Positions 41,793-51,490 of a stretch of DNA of 54,928 bases are shown here, piece after piece. The stretch lies in assembly GCA_958346935.1 (NCBI GenBank), contig CATVTM010000004.1, forward strand, positions 1 through 54,928. The letters run 5' to 3'. Each line of letters begins with the position of its first letter. Position 1 is the first letter of the stretch. A program made the translations under genes and the position numbers. This stretch comes from an uncultured Collinsella sp. (GTDB lineage Bacteria > Actinomycetota > Coriobacteriia > Coriobacteriales > Coriobacteriaceae). The notes below the pieces were generated by a model, which was not told where the DNA came from, did no database searches, and saw only the letters and a list, made by a program, of their open reading frames with translations.

Positions 41793-41814
41793 GCCGAATA
41801 CACAGGAGTTTTCT

Positions 41815-42204
41815 ATGTCGGGTTCTTCGGTCCGCATGTACCGAGCCACGCTTCGCACAAACAGCGCACCGCCCAAGCTCGTCGTCGTTGAAGCCGAATG
41901 TCTTTCGCCCGATGAGCGCACAGCATTTGCATTGCTATCAAGTCGCGTCGCCGCCGTTCTGGTCCCTTGCCCGGCGCAAGGTGAACTTGCCATCCAATGC
42001 CAAACGCATAGCTGCTCGCTCAATCAGGCTGCCGTAATCGCAACCAGCCAACGCGGCCTGCCCCTTCTCCTGGAAGCCGGTATCGCGCTCACCCTTCGCG
42101 GCGCCGGATACGAAAACGAGGCCGCCGCCGACATGGTCTTTAAACCACGATCGAGCGGCGGCCTCGCAGCAGCCATTGAATATATGTGCAGACTCGTTGC
42201 CTAA
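41815..42204 (+). CDS. Unknown protein divergent from an XRE regulator
   Basis: The 129-residue protein starts at 41,815 behind CAGGAG. It begins MSGSSVRMYRATLRTNSAPP and contains KLVVVEAECLSPDERTAFAL, VLVPCPAQGE, LLLEAGIALTLRGAGYENEA and a C-terminal helix. It has no signal or clear membrane segment. I do not recognise a family. The shared palindrome implies that the XRE protein controls it, so an effector, antirestriction or stress role is possible but unproven. Confidence 0.75.
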   Translation: MSGSSVRMYRATLRTNSAPPKLVVVEAECLSPDERTAFALLSSRVAAVLVPCPAQGELAIQCQTHSCSLNQAAVIATSQRGLPLLLEAGIALTLRGAGYENEAAADMVFKPRSSGGLAAAIEYMCRLVA

Positions 42205-42213
42205 AAGGACAAG

Positions 42214-42597
42214 CTAGAAACCAAGGCCAAAGCCCGTTCCGGTAATCGCCGAGTACATAAAGTAAACGTTGACCACGTTGAGGAACACACCCGTGATGCA
42301 ACCGTTGCGCAGGTAGCGCTCGCACACGATGCGCGCCATGGCGGCGGAGTCATCATTGTTTTTAGCCTGGCGTCCCGCCGTAAAGTACGTCGCCACGCTC
42401 AGCAGCAGGTTGAGCACCGGCAGTGCCAGCAACTCGTAGCTCTTGCCCCAGCGCGTCGCCTCGCCGGCGGCATTAAACTTTGTTGCCACCTCGGGACCAA
42501 TGTTGGGGATAACGCACGCTGCGACCACCAGCGGAATCACCGCAAGCACGAGCAGTGCAATACCCATGTAGCCAGCTTTTTTGCCATATTTAAACAT
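42214..42597 (-). CDS. DUF1648 domain membrane protein
   Basis: A 127-residue protein with about three membrane segments: GIALLVLAVIPLVVAACVIP, LLALPVLNLLLSVATYF and a C-terminal VFLNVVNVYFMYSAI. Between the first two lies KFNAAGEATRWGKSYE, the DUF1648 signature seen in SdpI-type immunity proteins (HFNxxGxxxRWG). The SdpI C-terminal part is absent. It ends close to the convergent unknown gene. Function is unknown. Confidence 0.8.
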   Translation of the reverse strand: MFKYGKKAGYMGIALLVLAVIPLVVAACVIPNIGPEVATKFNAAGEATRWGKSYELLALPVLNLLLSVATYFTAGRQAKNNDDSAAMARIVCERYLRNGCITGVFLNVVNVYFMYSAITGTGFGLGF

Positions 42598-42608
42598 GTG
42601 CGTCGTCC

Positions 42609-43685
<1,077 letters not shown>

Positions 43686-43799
43686 GACAGCTCCTTTTGG
43701 TACAAGCATTTCAAACTGCATAAGTATAGCGCCGCCGCAGCATCTGGGCGAACCCGGACGCCACGGCGGCACGAATGAAGCAGAGATAGGGGTCGTTGG

Positions 43800-45053
43800 C
43801 TAGTCCGCGAGCTTCTCAACCTGGTCGAGCATCTTATCGAGCTTGGCCTTTGCCTCGGCCTTGACCTTCTGGGCTTCTTCGTGGGCCTTCGCCTTCTGGG
43901 CGGCCTTTTCCTCGGCTTCGGGATCGACGACGACCAGATTGGACGCGTCGTGCTCAACCAACTTGAGCGCATGCTCAGGGCACACCTTGACACAGGCACC
44001 GCAGCCCAAACAATACGTGGACTCCAACGCAAAGCGGCCGCTTCCCACCAAATCGCAGGCGAACGTGGGACATACATTGACGCACTCGCCGCACGACGTG
44101 CACTTGTCAAAGTCGCACTCCGGCGTACTCACCTGCATGTTCTGGGCAAGCTCGGGATGGTTTTGCAGCGTTGAGAGCACCAGCTGTCGACCGTGCGTGA
44201 GCGAACGGCGACGCTTGGTCGTCGTGGTGCCGCACATGGTGTTGAGCGTACGCTCCAGCTGGGTAATCTGATGGCGATGAGCCTTGAGCTTCTGCGTCAC
44301 CGAGGCGAGCGCCGCCGTCGCCGGATTGAGCTTGGTCACGGTCAAGCCCGTCGTGCGGGCGATCTTTTCCATGTACTCCTTGCGCTCGTACTCGCGGCGC
44401 TTATGACACTTGAGGCTCTTGGGGTCGACCTCCAGCCCCATGCCCGTGCCGGACCATTCCTCGGCCTTCGCAATCGCCTCGCCCAGAATATCCTCGCCAT
44501 CGGTGTTGCGGCACTTATCGCACACGCCCAACGGCAGGTACACGCTCACGTTGGGATAGTCGGCCAGCACCGAGAACCAGGTCTCGGCCGTAATATCGCC
44601 CACGCAGGCAACGACGACCTCGTTCTCGCGCGGCATGCGCTTGAGGGCGCGCGTGCAGGTAACGTAGGCGGTCTCGTGGCTCGTAGCTGCAGAGACAATG
44701 TCGTCGTAAAGGTTTTTGGGCGCCAGGCGCGGCGAAATAATCGCCTCGGTCGGACAGGCAGCGGCGCACAGGCCGCACTTGCGACAGGAGTCGAGGATCT
44801 CGATAGCGTCTTCCTCGACCTCGATAGCGTTGACCGGGCACACATCCATGCACGCGGTGCAACCGCTCTTTTCGTTTTTGCAGGTCAAGCACGGAATGGT
44901 GTTACCGCGCGGACGCTCCTTGTAGTCGGCAGGATTCCACTGCGGCGCCGACGGATCGAGTGCGTCGGTCACACCGCCAAGCGGGTTTTTAAGAAAGTCG
45001 AAACCCTTGCTGATTTCGATAATGTCATCAAACAGATCGTGTTCCTGCGCCAT
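43800..45053 (-). CDS. Protein with four ferredoxin-type 4Fe-4S motifs
   Basis: A 417-residue protein from ATG 45,053 with GGGAGGGG upstream. It has four cysteine sets: CLTCKNEKSGCTACMDVCP and CRKCGLCAAACP near residues 55-105, then CTSCGECVNVCP and CLGCGACVKVCP near residues 325-375, each fitting one cluster. The middle (VVVACVGDITAETWFSVLAD, LGVCDKCRNTDGE) resembles parts of proteins that hand electrons to redox enzymes. The C terminus is a charged helix. The partner is unknown; a cytoplasmic electron carrier is likely. Confidence 0.85.
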   Translation of the reverse strand: MAQEHDLFDDIIEISKGFDFLKNPLGGVTDALDPSAPQWNPADYKERPRGNTIPCLTCKNEKSGCTACMDVCPVNAIEVEEDAIEILDSCRKCGLCAAACPTEAIISPRLAPKNLYDDIVSAATSHETAYVTCTRALKRMPRENEVVVACVGDITAETWFSVLADYPNVSVYLPLGVCDKCRNTDGEDILGEAIAKAEEWSGTGMGLEVDPKSLKCHKRREYERKEYMEKIARTTGLTVTKLNPATAALASVTQKLKAHRHQITQLERTLNTMCGTTTTKRRRSLTHGRQLVLSTLQNHPELAQNMQVSTPECDFDKCTSCGECVNVCPTFACDLVGSGRFALESTYCLGCGACVKVCPEHALKLVEHDASNLVVVDPEAEEKAAQKAKAHEEAQKVKAEAKAKLDKMLDQVEKLAD

Positions 45054-45204
45054 GCGCGGCCCCTCCCTGAGCAGTGCAAACAAGCAAGAAATAATGATAC
45101 GCCATCGGCCCGTGCCTCGAGCAAATTACACGCGGAGCACCTTTGGGACAAATAGCCTATGGCCTATCGCCGCCTCGATTGCACAAGGTCAATCAAGCGC
45201 CAAA

Positions 45205-46272
45205 CTATGCCTCGCACATGAGCTGCACGAGCTTTTGTTTGGTCACCTTGGCCTGCTCGTTGGCCATATTACGCTCGTTTCTAAAGGCCGCATTTGCAAC
45301 ACTCTGCAGGTCGGCATCGGAAATCTCGCCAAGGCCCAGATCCTCGAGCGTCGTCGGCAGACCAACACGCTGGCAAAACTCGAGCACCTGATCAAGCTCG
45401 GGCGCACGCTCCAGACGAAGCTGCACCACCAGGCCAAACGCCACGGCCTCGCCGTGCATGGCCTTGCACTCAGGCAGAATCGTTAGACCGTTGGCGATGG
45501 CATGCGCCAACGCCAAGCCACCGCTCTCAAAGCCGACGCCCGAGAGCAGAATATTGCACTCGATCAGGCGCTCAACCGCCGGCGATGTACGCCCCTTTTT
45601 GAGATCGCGCTTGGCAGCGACGCCGCACTCCATAAGTATGTCATAGCAAGCACGAGCCGCAACCAGGGCCAAGTGCCCCGGCGCGCCACCGTGCTCGTTG
45701 GCGCCGTGCGCCGCGGCGCACGAACGCGCCTCGAAGTACGTTGCCAGCGCATCGCCCATACCAGCGACCGTCATACGCAGTGGGGCCGCCGCGACCACGT
45801 TGGTATCGACCACGACCAGGTCTGGATTCTTCTCGAGCATCAGGTAGCGGTCGAACGACCCATCCTCGTGATACAGCACCGAAATCGCGCTGCACGGACC
45901 GTCCATCGAAGCCGCCGTGGGGCATACGCACAACGGCAGCTCGGCATAAAACGCTACTGCCTTGGCGATATCGAGCATCTTGCCGCCGCCAATGCCTACC
46001 ACCATGTCGCAATACTCAGCCTGGGCTTCCTGAGCCATTTCGACAACGGCCTCTTCCGTACACGGACCGTTATAAATCTTAAAGAACGGCTCGCTTAGAT
46101 CTTCGTCCAGAAATCCATCGACGATCTGCCTGCACAGCCGATCCTCGGTGCCCTGGTCAAACAAGACATAGGCAGCGCAGCCCAACCATGATAAATACCT
46201 GCCCAGACGCGAAAGTTCGCCCGACCCCTGAACATACCGGCCGGGACCGCCATAAACCATAGGAAGCGCCAT
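45205..46272 (-). CDS. Glycerol dehydrogenase-like iron-containing alcohol dehydrogenase
   Basis: The 355-residue protein begins with the GldA pattern VYGGPGRYVQGSGEL and has the NAD site VVGIGGGKMLDIAKAVA, CVCPTAASMDGPCSAISV and the metal histidines in LALAHAIANGLT and AMHGEAVAFG. GldA oxidises glycerol to dihydroxyacetone using NAD and zinc. It resembles the neighbour at 46,417, but ANEHGGAPGHLAL replaces the usual loop. The two may differ in substrate. It is separated from the neighbour by a long hairpin and is probably expressed separately. Confidence 0.85.
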   Translation of the reverse strand: MALPMVYGGPGRYVQGSGELSRLGRYLSWLGCAAYVLFDQGTEDRLCRQIVDGFLDEDLSEPFFKIYNGPCTEEAVVEMAQEAQAEYCDMVVGIGGGKMLDIAKAVAFYAELPLCVCPTAASMDGPCSAISVLYHEDGSFDRYLMLEKNPDLVVVDTNVVAAAPLRMTVAGMGDALATYFEARSCAAAHGANEHGGAPGHLALVAARACYDILMECGVAAKRDLKKGRTSPAVERLIECNILLSGVGFESGGLALAHAIANGLTILPECKAMHGEAVAFGLVVQLRLERAPELDQVLEFCQRVGLPTTLEDLGLGEISDADLQSVANAAFRNERNMANEQAKVTKQKLVQLMCEA

Positions 46273-46302
46273 ACGAGAATCCGCCCTTCATCAAACAACG
46301 AT

Positions 46303-46364
46303 TGGTGCAAAGTAACCTGCCCCCTGCACCAACTTGTGCATTGGGGACAGGTTACTTTGCACCA
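46303..46364. repeat. Long palindrome with GGGGACAG core
   Basis: TGGTGCAAAGTAACCTG (46,303-46,319) pairs exactly with CAGGTTACTTTGCACCA (46,348-46,364). CCCC and GGGG next to the inner ends extend it around a mismatch. The core TTGGGGACAGGTTACTTTG resembles the palindromes at 4285, 4654 and 53,676. Confidence 0.85.
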
Positions 46365-46365
46365 T

Positions 46366-46404
46366 AGCAAAAAGGGGCAAAGCCATCTGCTTGCTTTGCC
46401 CCTT
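46366..46404 (-). terminator. Terminator of the 46,417 dehydrogenase gene
   Basis: AAGGGGCAAAGC and GCTTTGCCCCTT (46,372-46,404) form a 12-bp stem. On the minus strand it is followed by TTTTTGCT. Confidence 0.85.
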
Positions 46405-46416
46405 CCTTAGCTTGAT

Positions 46417-47517
46417 TTACTCATCCATGAGATAGTAGTGGCCCAGTGCGTCGGCACCCAGGATGGCGTTTGCGACCATCTCGGGCGTCACCTCAAACGG
46501 CATGTTGCACATGGTGTCCTCGGGCGCGCAGGCGGCCTCGGCAACAATCATGGCCTGCTCGCGCGTAAGCTCGGCAACGCCAAGTTCCTTCATCGTGACC
46601 GGCAGGCCCAGCTCAATACAGAAGCCCAAGACTTCCTCGAGTTTCTCAGTCGGAGCATCCTCGAGTACCAGCTGGACGATGGTGCCAAAGGCGACCTTCT
46701 CGCCGTGATACATGCCGTGGCACTCGGGCAGCATCGTCAGGCCATTGTGGATGGCATGAGCAGCAGCAAGGCCCGAGCTCTCAAAGCCAATGCCCGAAAG
46801 CAGCGTATTGGCCTCGATGATATGCTCGACTGCAGGCGTGAGCGCACCCTTCTCCAGCGCGACCTTGGCCTTGACGCCATCGGCCATAAGCGTCTCGTAG
46901 CAGAGCTTGGCGAGCGCCAGGCCGGCCATTCCGCCCTTGCCGCCGGCGCAAGTGCCACCGTCGGCATCATGCGTCGCCTGGGCCTCAAAGTAGGTTGCGA
47001 GCGCATCGCCCATACCGGAAACCGTCAGGCGCACCGGGCTCGCCGCGATAACCGTCGTATCCATCAGGACAATGTTGGGGTTTGCCTTAAGGAACAGGTA
47101 CTTATCGAACTGACCGTCGTCGGTGTAGAGCACCGAAAGTGCCGAGCACGGTGCATCGGTCGAGGCGATGGTGGGGCAAATGATAACCGGGGACTCCAGG
47201 TAATAGGCGACGGCCTTCGCGGTGTCGAGGATCTTGCCGCCACCGACGCCGACGATGATGTCGCAACCGTTGTCGCGAGCGAGCGCAACCAGGCGATCGA
47301 CCTCGCCCTTGGAGCACTCGCCGTTAAAGTCCTCAAACAGCAGCTCGGCCTTAGCCTCGGCAAAGCCGCCCTCGATCTTGGCACCGACGCGCTTCTTGCC
47401 CGAAGGCGTCACGATGACGAGGGCCTTAGCGCCGAGCGGCTCGACATAGGAGCCGAGCTTGGCCAGCTCATCCGGGCCCTGGATGTACTTGCTGGGGCTA
47501 TTGAAGATTGCAGCCAT
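46417..47517 (-). CDS. gldA: Glycerol dehydrogenase
   Basis: The 366-residue protein fits GldA closely: IFNSPSKYIQGPDELAKLGS at the start, VGVGGGKILDTAKAVAYY, CPTIASTDAPCSALSVLYTD, and metal histidines in AAHAIHNGLTMLPEC and GMYHGEKVAFGTIVQ. It reversibly oxidises glycerol to dihydroxyacetone with NAD. No dihydroxyacetone kinase lies nearby. A terminator follows, so it is a single-gene unit. Confidence 0.9.
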   Translation of the reverse strand: MAAIFNSPSKYIQGPDELAKLGSYVEPLGAKALVIVTPSGKKRVGAKIEGGFAEAKAELLFEDFNGECSKGEVDRLVALARDNGCDIIVGVGGGKILDTAKAVAYYLESPVIICPTIASTDAPCSALSVLYTDDGQFDKYLFLKANPNIVLMDTTVIAASPVRLTVSGMGDALATYFEAQATHDADGGTCAGGKGGMAGLALAKLCYETLMADGVKAKVALEKGALTPAVEHIIEANTLLSGIGFESSGLAAAHAIHNGLTMLPECHGMYHGEKVAFGTIVQLVLEDAPTEKLEEVLGFCIELGLPVTMKELGVAELTREQAMIVAEAACAPEDTMCNMPFEVTPEMVANAILGADALGHYYLMDE

Positions 47518-47540
47518 TTTTATCCCATTCTCTATTAATT

Positions 47541-47580
47541 AAAAAGAAAGGGGCTCCGTACAGATACGTGCGGAGCCCCT
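47541..47580 (-). terminator. Terminator of the 47,602 dehydrogenase gene
   Basis: AGGGGCTCCG (47,549-47,558) pairs with CGGAGCCCCT (47,571-47,580). On the minus strand CTTTCTTTTT follows. Confidence 0.85.
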
Positions 47581-47601
47581 CGTTACGATAACAAGAGTCG
47601 A

Positions 47602-48825
47602 TTAGAAATCGATGTCGGTGTCGTAGTAGCAGGCCTTGAGAATCTTCTCGAAGTCGGCAGCCTTGGTCTCACGCGGGTTCTCCGGCGTGCAGGCGTCCTG
47701 CTCGGCGTTCGCGGCGATCTCGGGGAGCTTGGCGAGGAACTCCTCCTCGGAAACCATCTGCGGGTTCTCGGCGTCGACCTTCACGCCACCATTCGCGTAA
47801 TCCTTGATGGACTGCGGAATGTTGAGCTGGTCGTTGAGGTCGCGGATCTTCTGGACGAGCGCAGCGATAAGCTCCTCGTTGGTCTCGCCGGGAAGGTGCA
47901 GGATCTCCTTGGCCACATAAGCGTAGCGCTCGGCAGCACGGGGATCCTTGGAGTTCCACTGGATGACCTTGCCCAAGTACATGGCGTTAGCAGCACCGTG
48001 GATGATGTGGCCGTTCTCAAAGGCTGCACCGGTCTTGTGAGCCATGGAGTGAACGATGCCGAGCAGGCCCGAGGAGAAGGCGATACCGGCGATGCACTGA
48101 GCCTCGTGCATGTGCTGACGGGCCTCATGGTCGCCAGCATAGGACTTGGGCAGCCACTCGACGATCTCGCGGATGCCGTGCAGAGCGTTGGCGTCGGTGA
48201 ACATAGAGGCGAAGGTAGAAACGTAGGCCTCCATGCAGTGGGTCAGAGCATCCATGCCGGTGTGAGCGCACAGCTTGGCGGGCATGGTGTAGGTGAGCTC
48301 GGGGTCGACGATGGCGACATCAGGGGTGATGTTGAAGTCGGCCAGCGGGTACTTGATGCCCTTGGCGTAGTCGGTAATGACGGAGAACGCGGTGACCTCG
48401 GTAGCGGTGCCGGAGGTAGAGGAGATGGCGCAGAAATGAGCCTTCTGACGCAGCTCGGGGAAGCTGAACGGCTGGATGATGTTATCGAAGGACTCCTCGG
48501 GATACTCGTAGAAGACCCACATGGCCTTAGCGGCATCGATGGGCGAGCCGCCGCCGATGGCGATAATCCAGTCGGGCTCGAACTCGCGCATGGCCTCGGC
48601 GCCCTTCATGACCGTCTCGATGGACGGATCGGACTCGACGCCCTCGAACAGCTTGACCTCGAAGCCGCCCTCTTTGAGGTCGGCCTCAACGTCCTGCAGG
48701 AACCCGCCGCGGCGCATAGAGCTGCCGCCAGAAACGATGATGGCCTTCTTGCCCTTGAGGTTCTTCACCTCGTGGCGAGCGCCCTCACCAAAGTACAGAT
48801 CGCGAGGATTGGTAAAACGTCCCAT
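47602..48825 (-). CDS. Iron-containing alcohol dehydrogenase (butanol dehydrogenase-like)
   Basis: The 407-residue protein from ATG 48,825 has AGGAGG 7 bases upstream. Motifs: FGEGARHEVKNLKGKKAIIV, the NAD loop IAIGGGSPIDAAKAMW, SSTSGTATEVTAFSVITD, and the iron-binding HTGMDALTHCMEAYVS, SMAHKTGAAF and IIHGAANA. Such enzymes reduce aldehydes to alcohols to dispose of NADH in fermentation; butanol or ethanol is plausible. The C-terminal 50 residues are longer than in GldA. It neighbours two glycerol dehydrogenases but has its own promoter and terminator. Confidence 0.9.
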   Translation of the reverse strand: MGRFTNPRDLYFGEGARHEVKNLKGKKAIIVSGGSSMRRGGFLQDVEADLKEGGFEVKLFEGVESDPSIETVMKGAEAMREFEPDWIIAIGGGSPIDAAKAMWVFYEYPEESFDNIIQPFSFPELRQKAHFCAISSTSGTATEVTAFSVITDYAKGIKYPLADFNITPDVAIVDPELTYTMPAKLCAHTGMDALTHCMEAYVSTFASMFTDANALHGIREIVEWLPKSYAGDHEARQHMHEAQCIAGIAFSSGLLGIVHSMAHKTGAAFENGHIIHGAANAMYLGKVIQWNSKDPRAAERYAYVAKEILHLPGETNEELIAALVQKIRDLNDQLNIPQSIKDYANGGVKVDAENPQMVSEEEFLAKLPEIAANAEQDACTPENPRETKAADFEKILKACYYDTDIDF

Positions 48826-49325
48826 ACTGTGCCTCCTAAACAAGCCCCTCTTAGACTTGCGTATATAACGGAGCACCCGATTGGCTCCGTCAGGACCGTT
48901 TTGCGCGTTGCCGGCGATGACAATGCGCGATGTCTAAACGTCTCAACGCTCAGACAGACACTATTTTACCGTTCTGGTTGGTCAGTTATTCACCTAAAGC
49001 CGACAATGAAGAAACGTTTTTTCTATCCCTGAAGACCCTTGTGGGGCATTCATACTCCCAAGCTGGGCAAACGTTTTATCAAGGTTGACCACATATCCCG
49101 GACAGGACGGTGCCCCTCCAAAATACGCCCCGTTCGCCGCCAAAAATCGACCGTTTGCGGCACCGTGATACCACTCAGTCGTCCAAGGTGCCGACATTTG
49201 TGCGACATCCGTCTTCGTGGTGCAAAGGTGCATGTCCAAGTGCGGCACCCCCGGTGTGCCACATGCGGGTAAACTAGAACCTTATATAGAGACATTTGAA
49301 CCCTAACCGCAGCAAAGGAGGCCCC
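48826..49325. other. Noncoding stretch between divergent genes
   Basis: About 500 bp without a supported gene. It must hold the promoters for the 47,602 dehydrogenase and the rightward pair at 49,326. A TAAACT box lies near 49,270. The sequence between 49,140 and 49,260 repeats GTGCCGAC- and GTGCGGCACC-like words, without a clear structure. Confidence 0.45.
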
Positions 49326-50402
49326 ATGGCATTCGATCCCATTCAAGAGGATTGCCATCGCCTCGTTCTTGAGGCCTTGCGCCGCGACAATATCCCGCTC
49401 ACCGACGGCCCCGCCGTCGAGCGTCTGATGGAGCAATTCACCCGCAACCCCGCGCCGCTCATCGTGCACGACCGCGACCGCGCCGGGCATCTGATTGCCA
49501 AGGTGGTCGAGGCCGTCGACTACCGCATTCCCTTTATCCCCGACGATGCCCAAGCCGAGCAGGAAGAGGCCGCTGCCGAGAACATGCTTCGCGAGGCCGC
49601 CGCACTCGATCCGGCCAACTGGGATGCGCAGCGCATGCTGACGGCCCTCACCGCTGACTCCAACGAGGAATACGTACAGTACTTGGTATCCAAGTGCGAT
49701 GAAGTCGAACACGACCTGGCGCTCAAGATCGCCTCGGCGCAGGACCCCTACGAGCGCGAGGCCGCAGGCGACCTGACCCGCCGTCCCTACCTGCGCTGGC
49801 TTGCCGCCTTGGCATCGCGCGCGCTCATTAGCGGCCGCTACCGCATGTCGCTCGAAGCCGCAAACCGCAGCCTCGACTTTGCGCCCAACGACCCCGCCGG
49901 CGTCCGCCATACTGCGATGCTTGCCATGGCAAAGCTCGAATACCCCGCCGAGGAGCTCAAGCGCTTTCGCTCTGCCCACTCCGTCCCCTATCTCGCCAAC
50001 ACGCCGCTGCGCCGTCGTCCCAAGGATGCGGAGCGCGACTTGGACCCGTGGACGCTCATCGCGCTGATGAGCGCTGCCTGGCGCGAGCTGGACTACGAGG
50101 GTGCCGAGCACTACTTGCGCATCCTTGCACGCTCGTGCCCGCACGCAGCCGAGGCACTCTACTTCCAAACCGAATTTCCCGATGGCGTCTATGCCCGCGT
50201 CAACGTGGGCGTGGGCTCCACCGACGAGCTTGTCCTTGCGCTGTCCGAGGCGACGCCGGTACTGCAAGAGGGCTTGGGCGCCCCCGACAACGCCAGCTTT
50301 GCCGCCTGGGTCGCCACCAACGATATCGTGCGTTCCCAGATTGACGAGCGCATCCTGCGGGCGGCCGAGCAGGGCCTGCCGTTTAAGGGAGGAGACCTCT
50401 AA
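49326..50402 (+). CDS. Helical repeat protein of unknown function, first of a pair
   Basis: A 358-residue soluble protein from ATG 49,326 behind AAAGGAGG. It starts MAFDPIQEDCHRLVLEALRR and is almost all helical; blocks such as SGRYRMSLEAANRSLDFAPN and LDYEGAEHYLRILARSCPHA look like degenerate TPR units. The next gene overlaps by 1 bp and shares this plan, so they may be paralogues forming a complex. No enzyme motif is visible. They precede the MurT-GatD gene, but a functional link is only suggested by position. Confidence 0.8.
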   Translation: MAFDPIQEDCHRLVLEALRRDNIPLTDGPAVERLMEQFTRNPAPLIVHDRDRAGHLIAKVVEAVDYRIPFIPDDAQAEQEEAAAENMLREAAALDPANWDAQRMLTALTADSNEEYVQYLVSKCDEVEHDLALKIASAQDPYEREAAGDLTRRPYLRWLAALASRALISGRYRMSLEAANRSLDFAPNDPAGVRHTAMLAMAKLEYPAEELKRFRSAHSVPYLANTPLRRRPKDAERDLDPWTLIALMSAAWRELDYEGAEHYLRILARSCPHAAEALYFQTEFPDGVYARVNVGVGSTDELVLALSEATPVLQEGLGAPDNASFAAWVATNDIVRSQIDERILRAAEQGLPFKGGDL

Positions 50403-51445
50403 TGGATCCGAGCGTCTACATCCCCGCCTACCTGGAGCGCGCCTACCTTGCGTCGCACCCCGAACTCACCGATGCAGCACGCGAGCTTGTCCATAACGAC
50501 GTGAGCGTCAACCCTCATAAGTATGCGCAGACCGAGCATGCCCAGGCACTGCTGTCCTATGCAGGCGTCCACCGCCACCTGCTCGACGAGCTCCATCGTA
50601 TCGAGGACATGGGCAGCGACGAGGAGTTTGAACAGACGCGCAACCACCTGTTCGACGATACGCGCGATGAGCTGCTCAAGATCGTCCGCGTCGACGCGCT
50701 GGCCGTCGATGCCCAGCTGCTCGCCATCATTTTGGCGGACACGCCCGTCGACGCCTGTCTAGGCGACTTGATGAAGCTCGAGGCGACCACGGCCGATTAC
50801 TTGCAGCAAAGCGTGCCCGGGTTCGACATGGAGGCCCCGCACTACTGGGCCAACAAGGTTTTGACGGACGGCGTGACGGCGGCCGATCTCACCGTAAGCG
50901 AGCCGGCTCTTATCGGGTGGCTCCACACGCTCGAGGCCATCTCGCAGCTGTGCATGGCGAGCGCTCGCTACCGTGCTGCCGCCAACTATTCTCGCCGCGT
51001 TCTTAAGGCGGAAGGCTATCCCACCCGAGCTGCAGGCACCGTGCTACTCGCCCTCGCTCGCCTGGAAGACGAGGACGGCTTTTTTGCCCTGGCCCACCAG
51101 CTCGAAGAACAGATGGGGGCCGATGCCCTCGAGGACTCCCCCTGGTACCTGCTCGCCCGCACGATCTTGCTGTTCAAAACGAACAAGATGCGCCCGGCGA
51201 CACGCGCGCTGCGTGAGTTTGCCAACCGCTGCGAGGGCGGCGCGTTCTTTTTGCTGAACCCCATGTATCAGACGCCGTACCTTCCCTGCCGGCCCGAACC
51301 GCACGACCCCTGGGACCTTTCGCATCAGGCAGTTTGGGAGGCCGACGGCATCATCTCGGATACTCCCGACTTTGCCCCCTGGGCCAGCGCTTGCGAAGAC
51401 GTATCGCAGCTTGCCCAGGAATTTGCGCGCCGCTACGGCTTTTAA
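50402..51445 (+). CDS. Helical repeat protein of unknown function, second of a pair
   Basis: A 347-residue soluble protein translated from TAATG, with GGGAGGAG before it. It has TPR-like segments (SARYRAAANYSRRVLKAEGY, ALARLEDEDGFFALAHQLEE) that line up with those of the preceding protein (LISGRYRMSLEAANRSL, AMLAMAKLEYPAEELKRF). The C terminus holds a distinct aromatic part (PWDLSHQAVWEADGI). Function is unknown. Confidence 0.8.
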   Translation: MDPSVYIPAYLERAYLASHPELTDAARELVHNDVSVNPHKYAQTEHAQALLSYAGVHRHLLDELHRIEDMGSDEEFEQTRNHLFDDTRDELLKIVRVDALAVDAQLLAIILADTPVDACLGDLMKLEATTADYLQQSVPGFDMEAPHYWANKVLTDGVTAADLTVSEPALIGWLHTLEAISQLCMASARYRAAANYSRRVLKAEGYPTRAAGTVLLALARLEDEDGFFALAHQLEEQMGADALEDSPWYLLARTILLFKTNKMRPATRALREFANRCEGGAFFLLNPMYQTPYLPCRPEPHDPWDLSHQAVWEADGIISDTPDFAPWASACEDVSQLAQEFARRYGF

Positions 51446-51490
51446 CGGCACAAACGTCACGACCATGTCATTCACGTTAGGAACGGCTTC

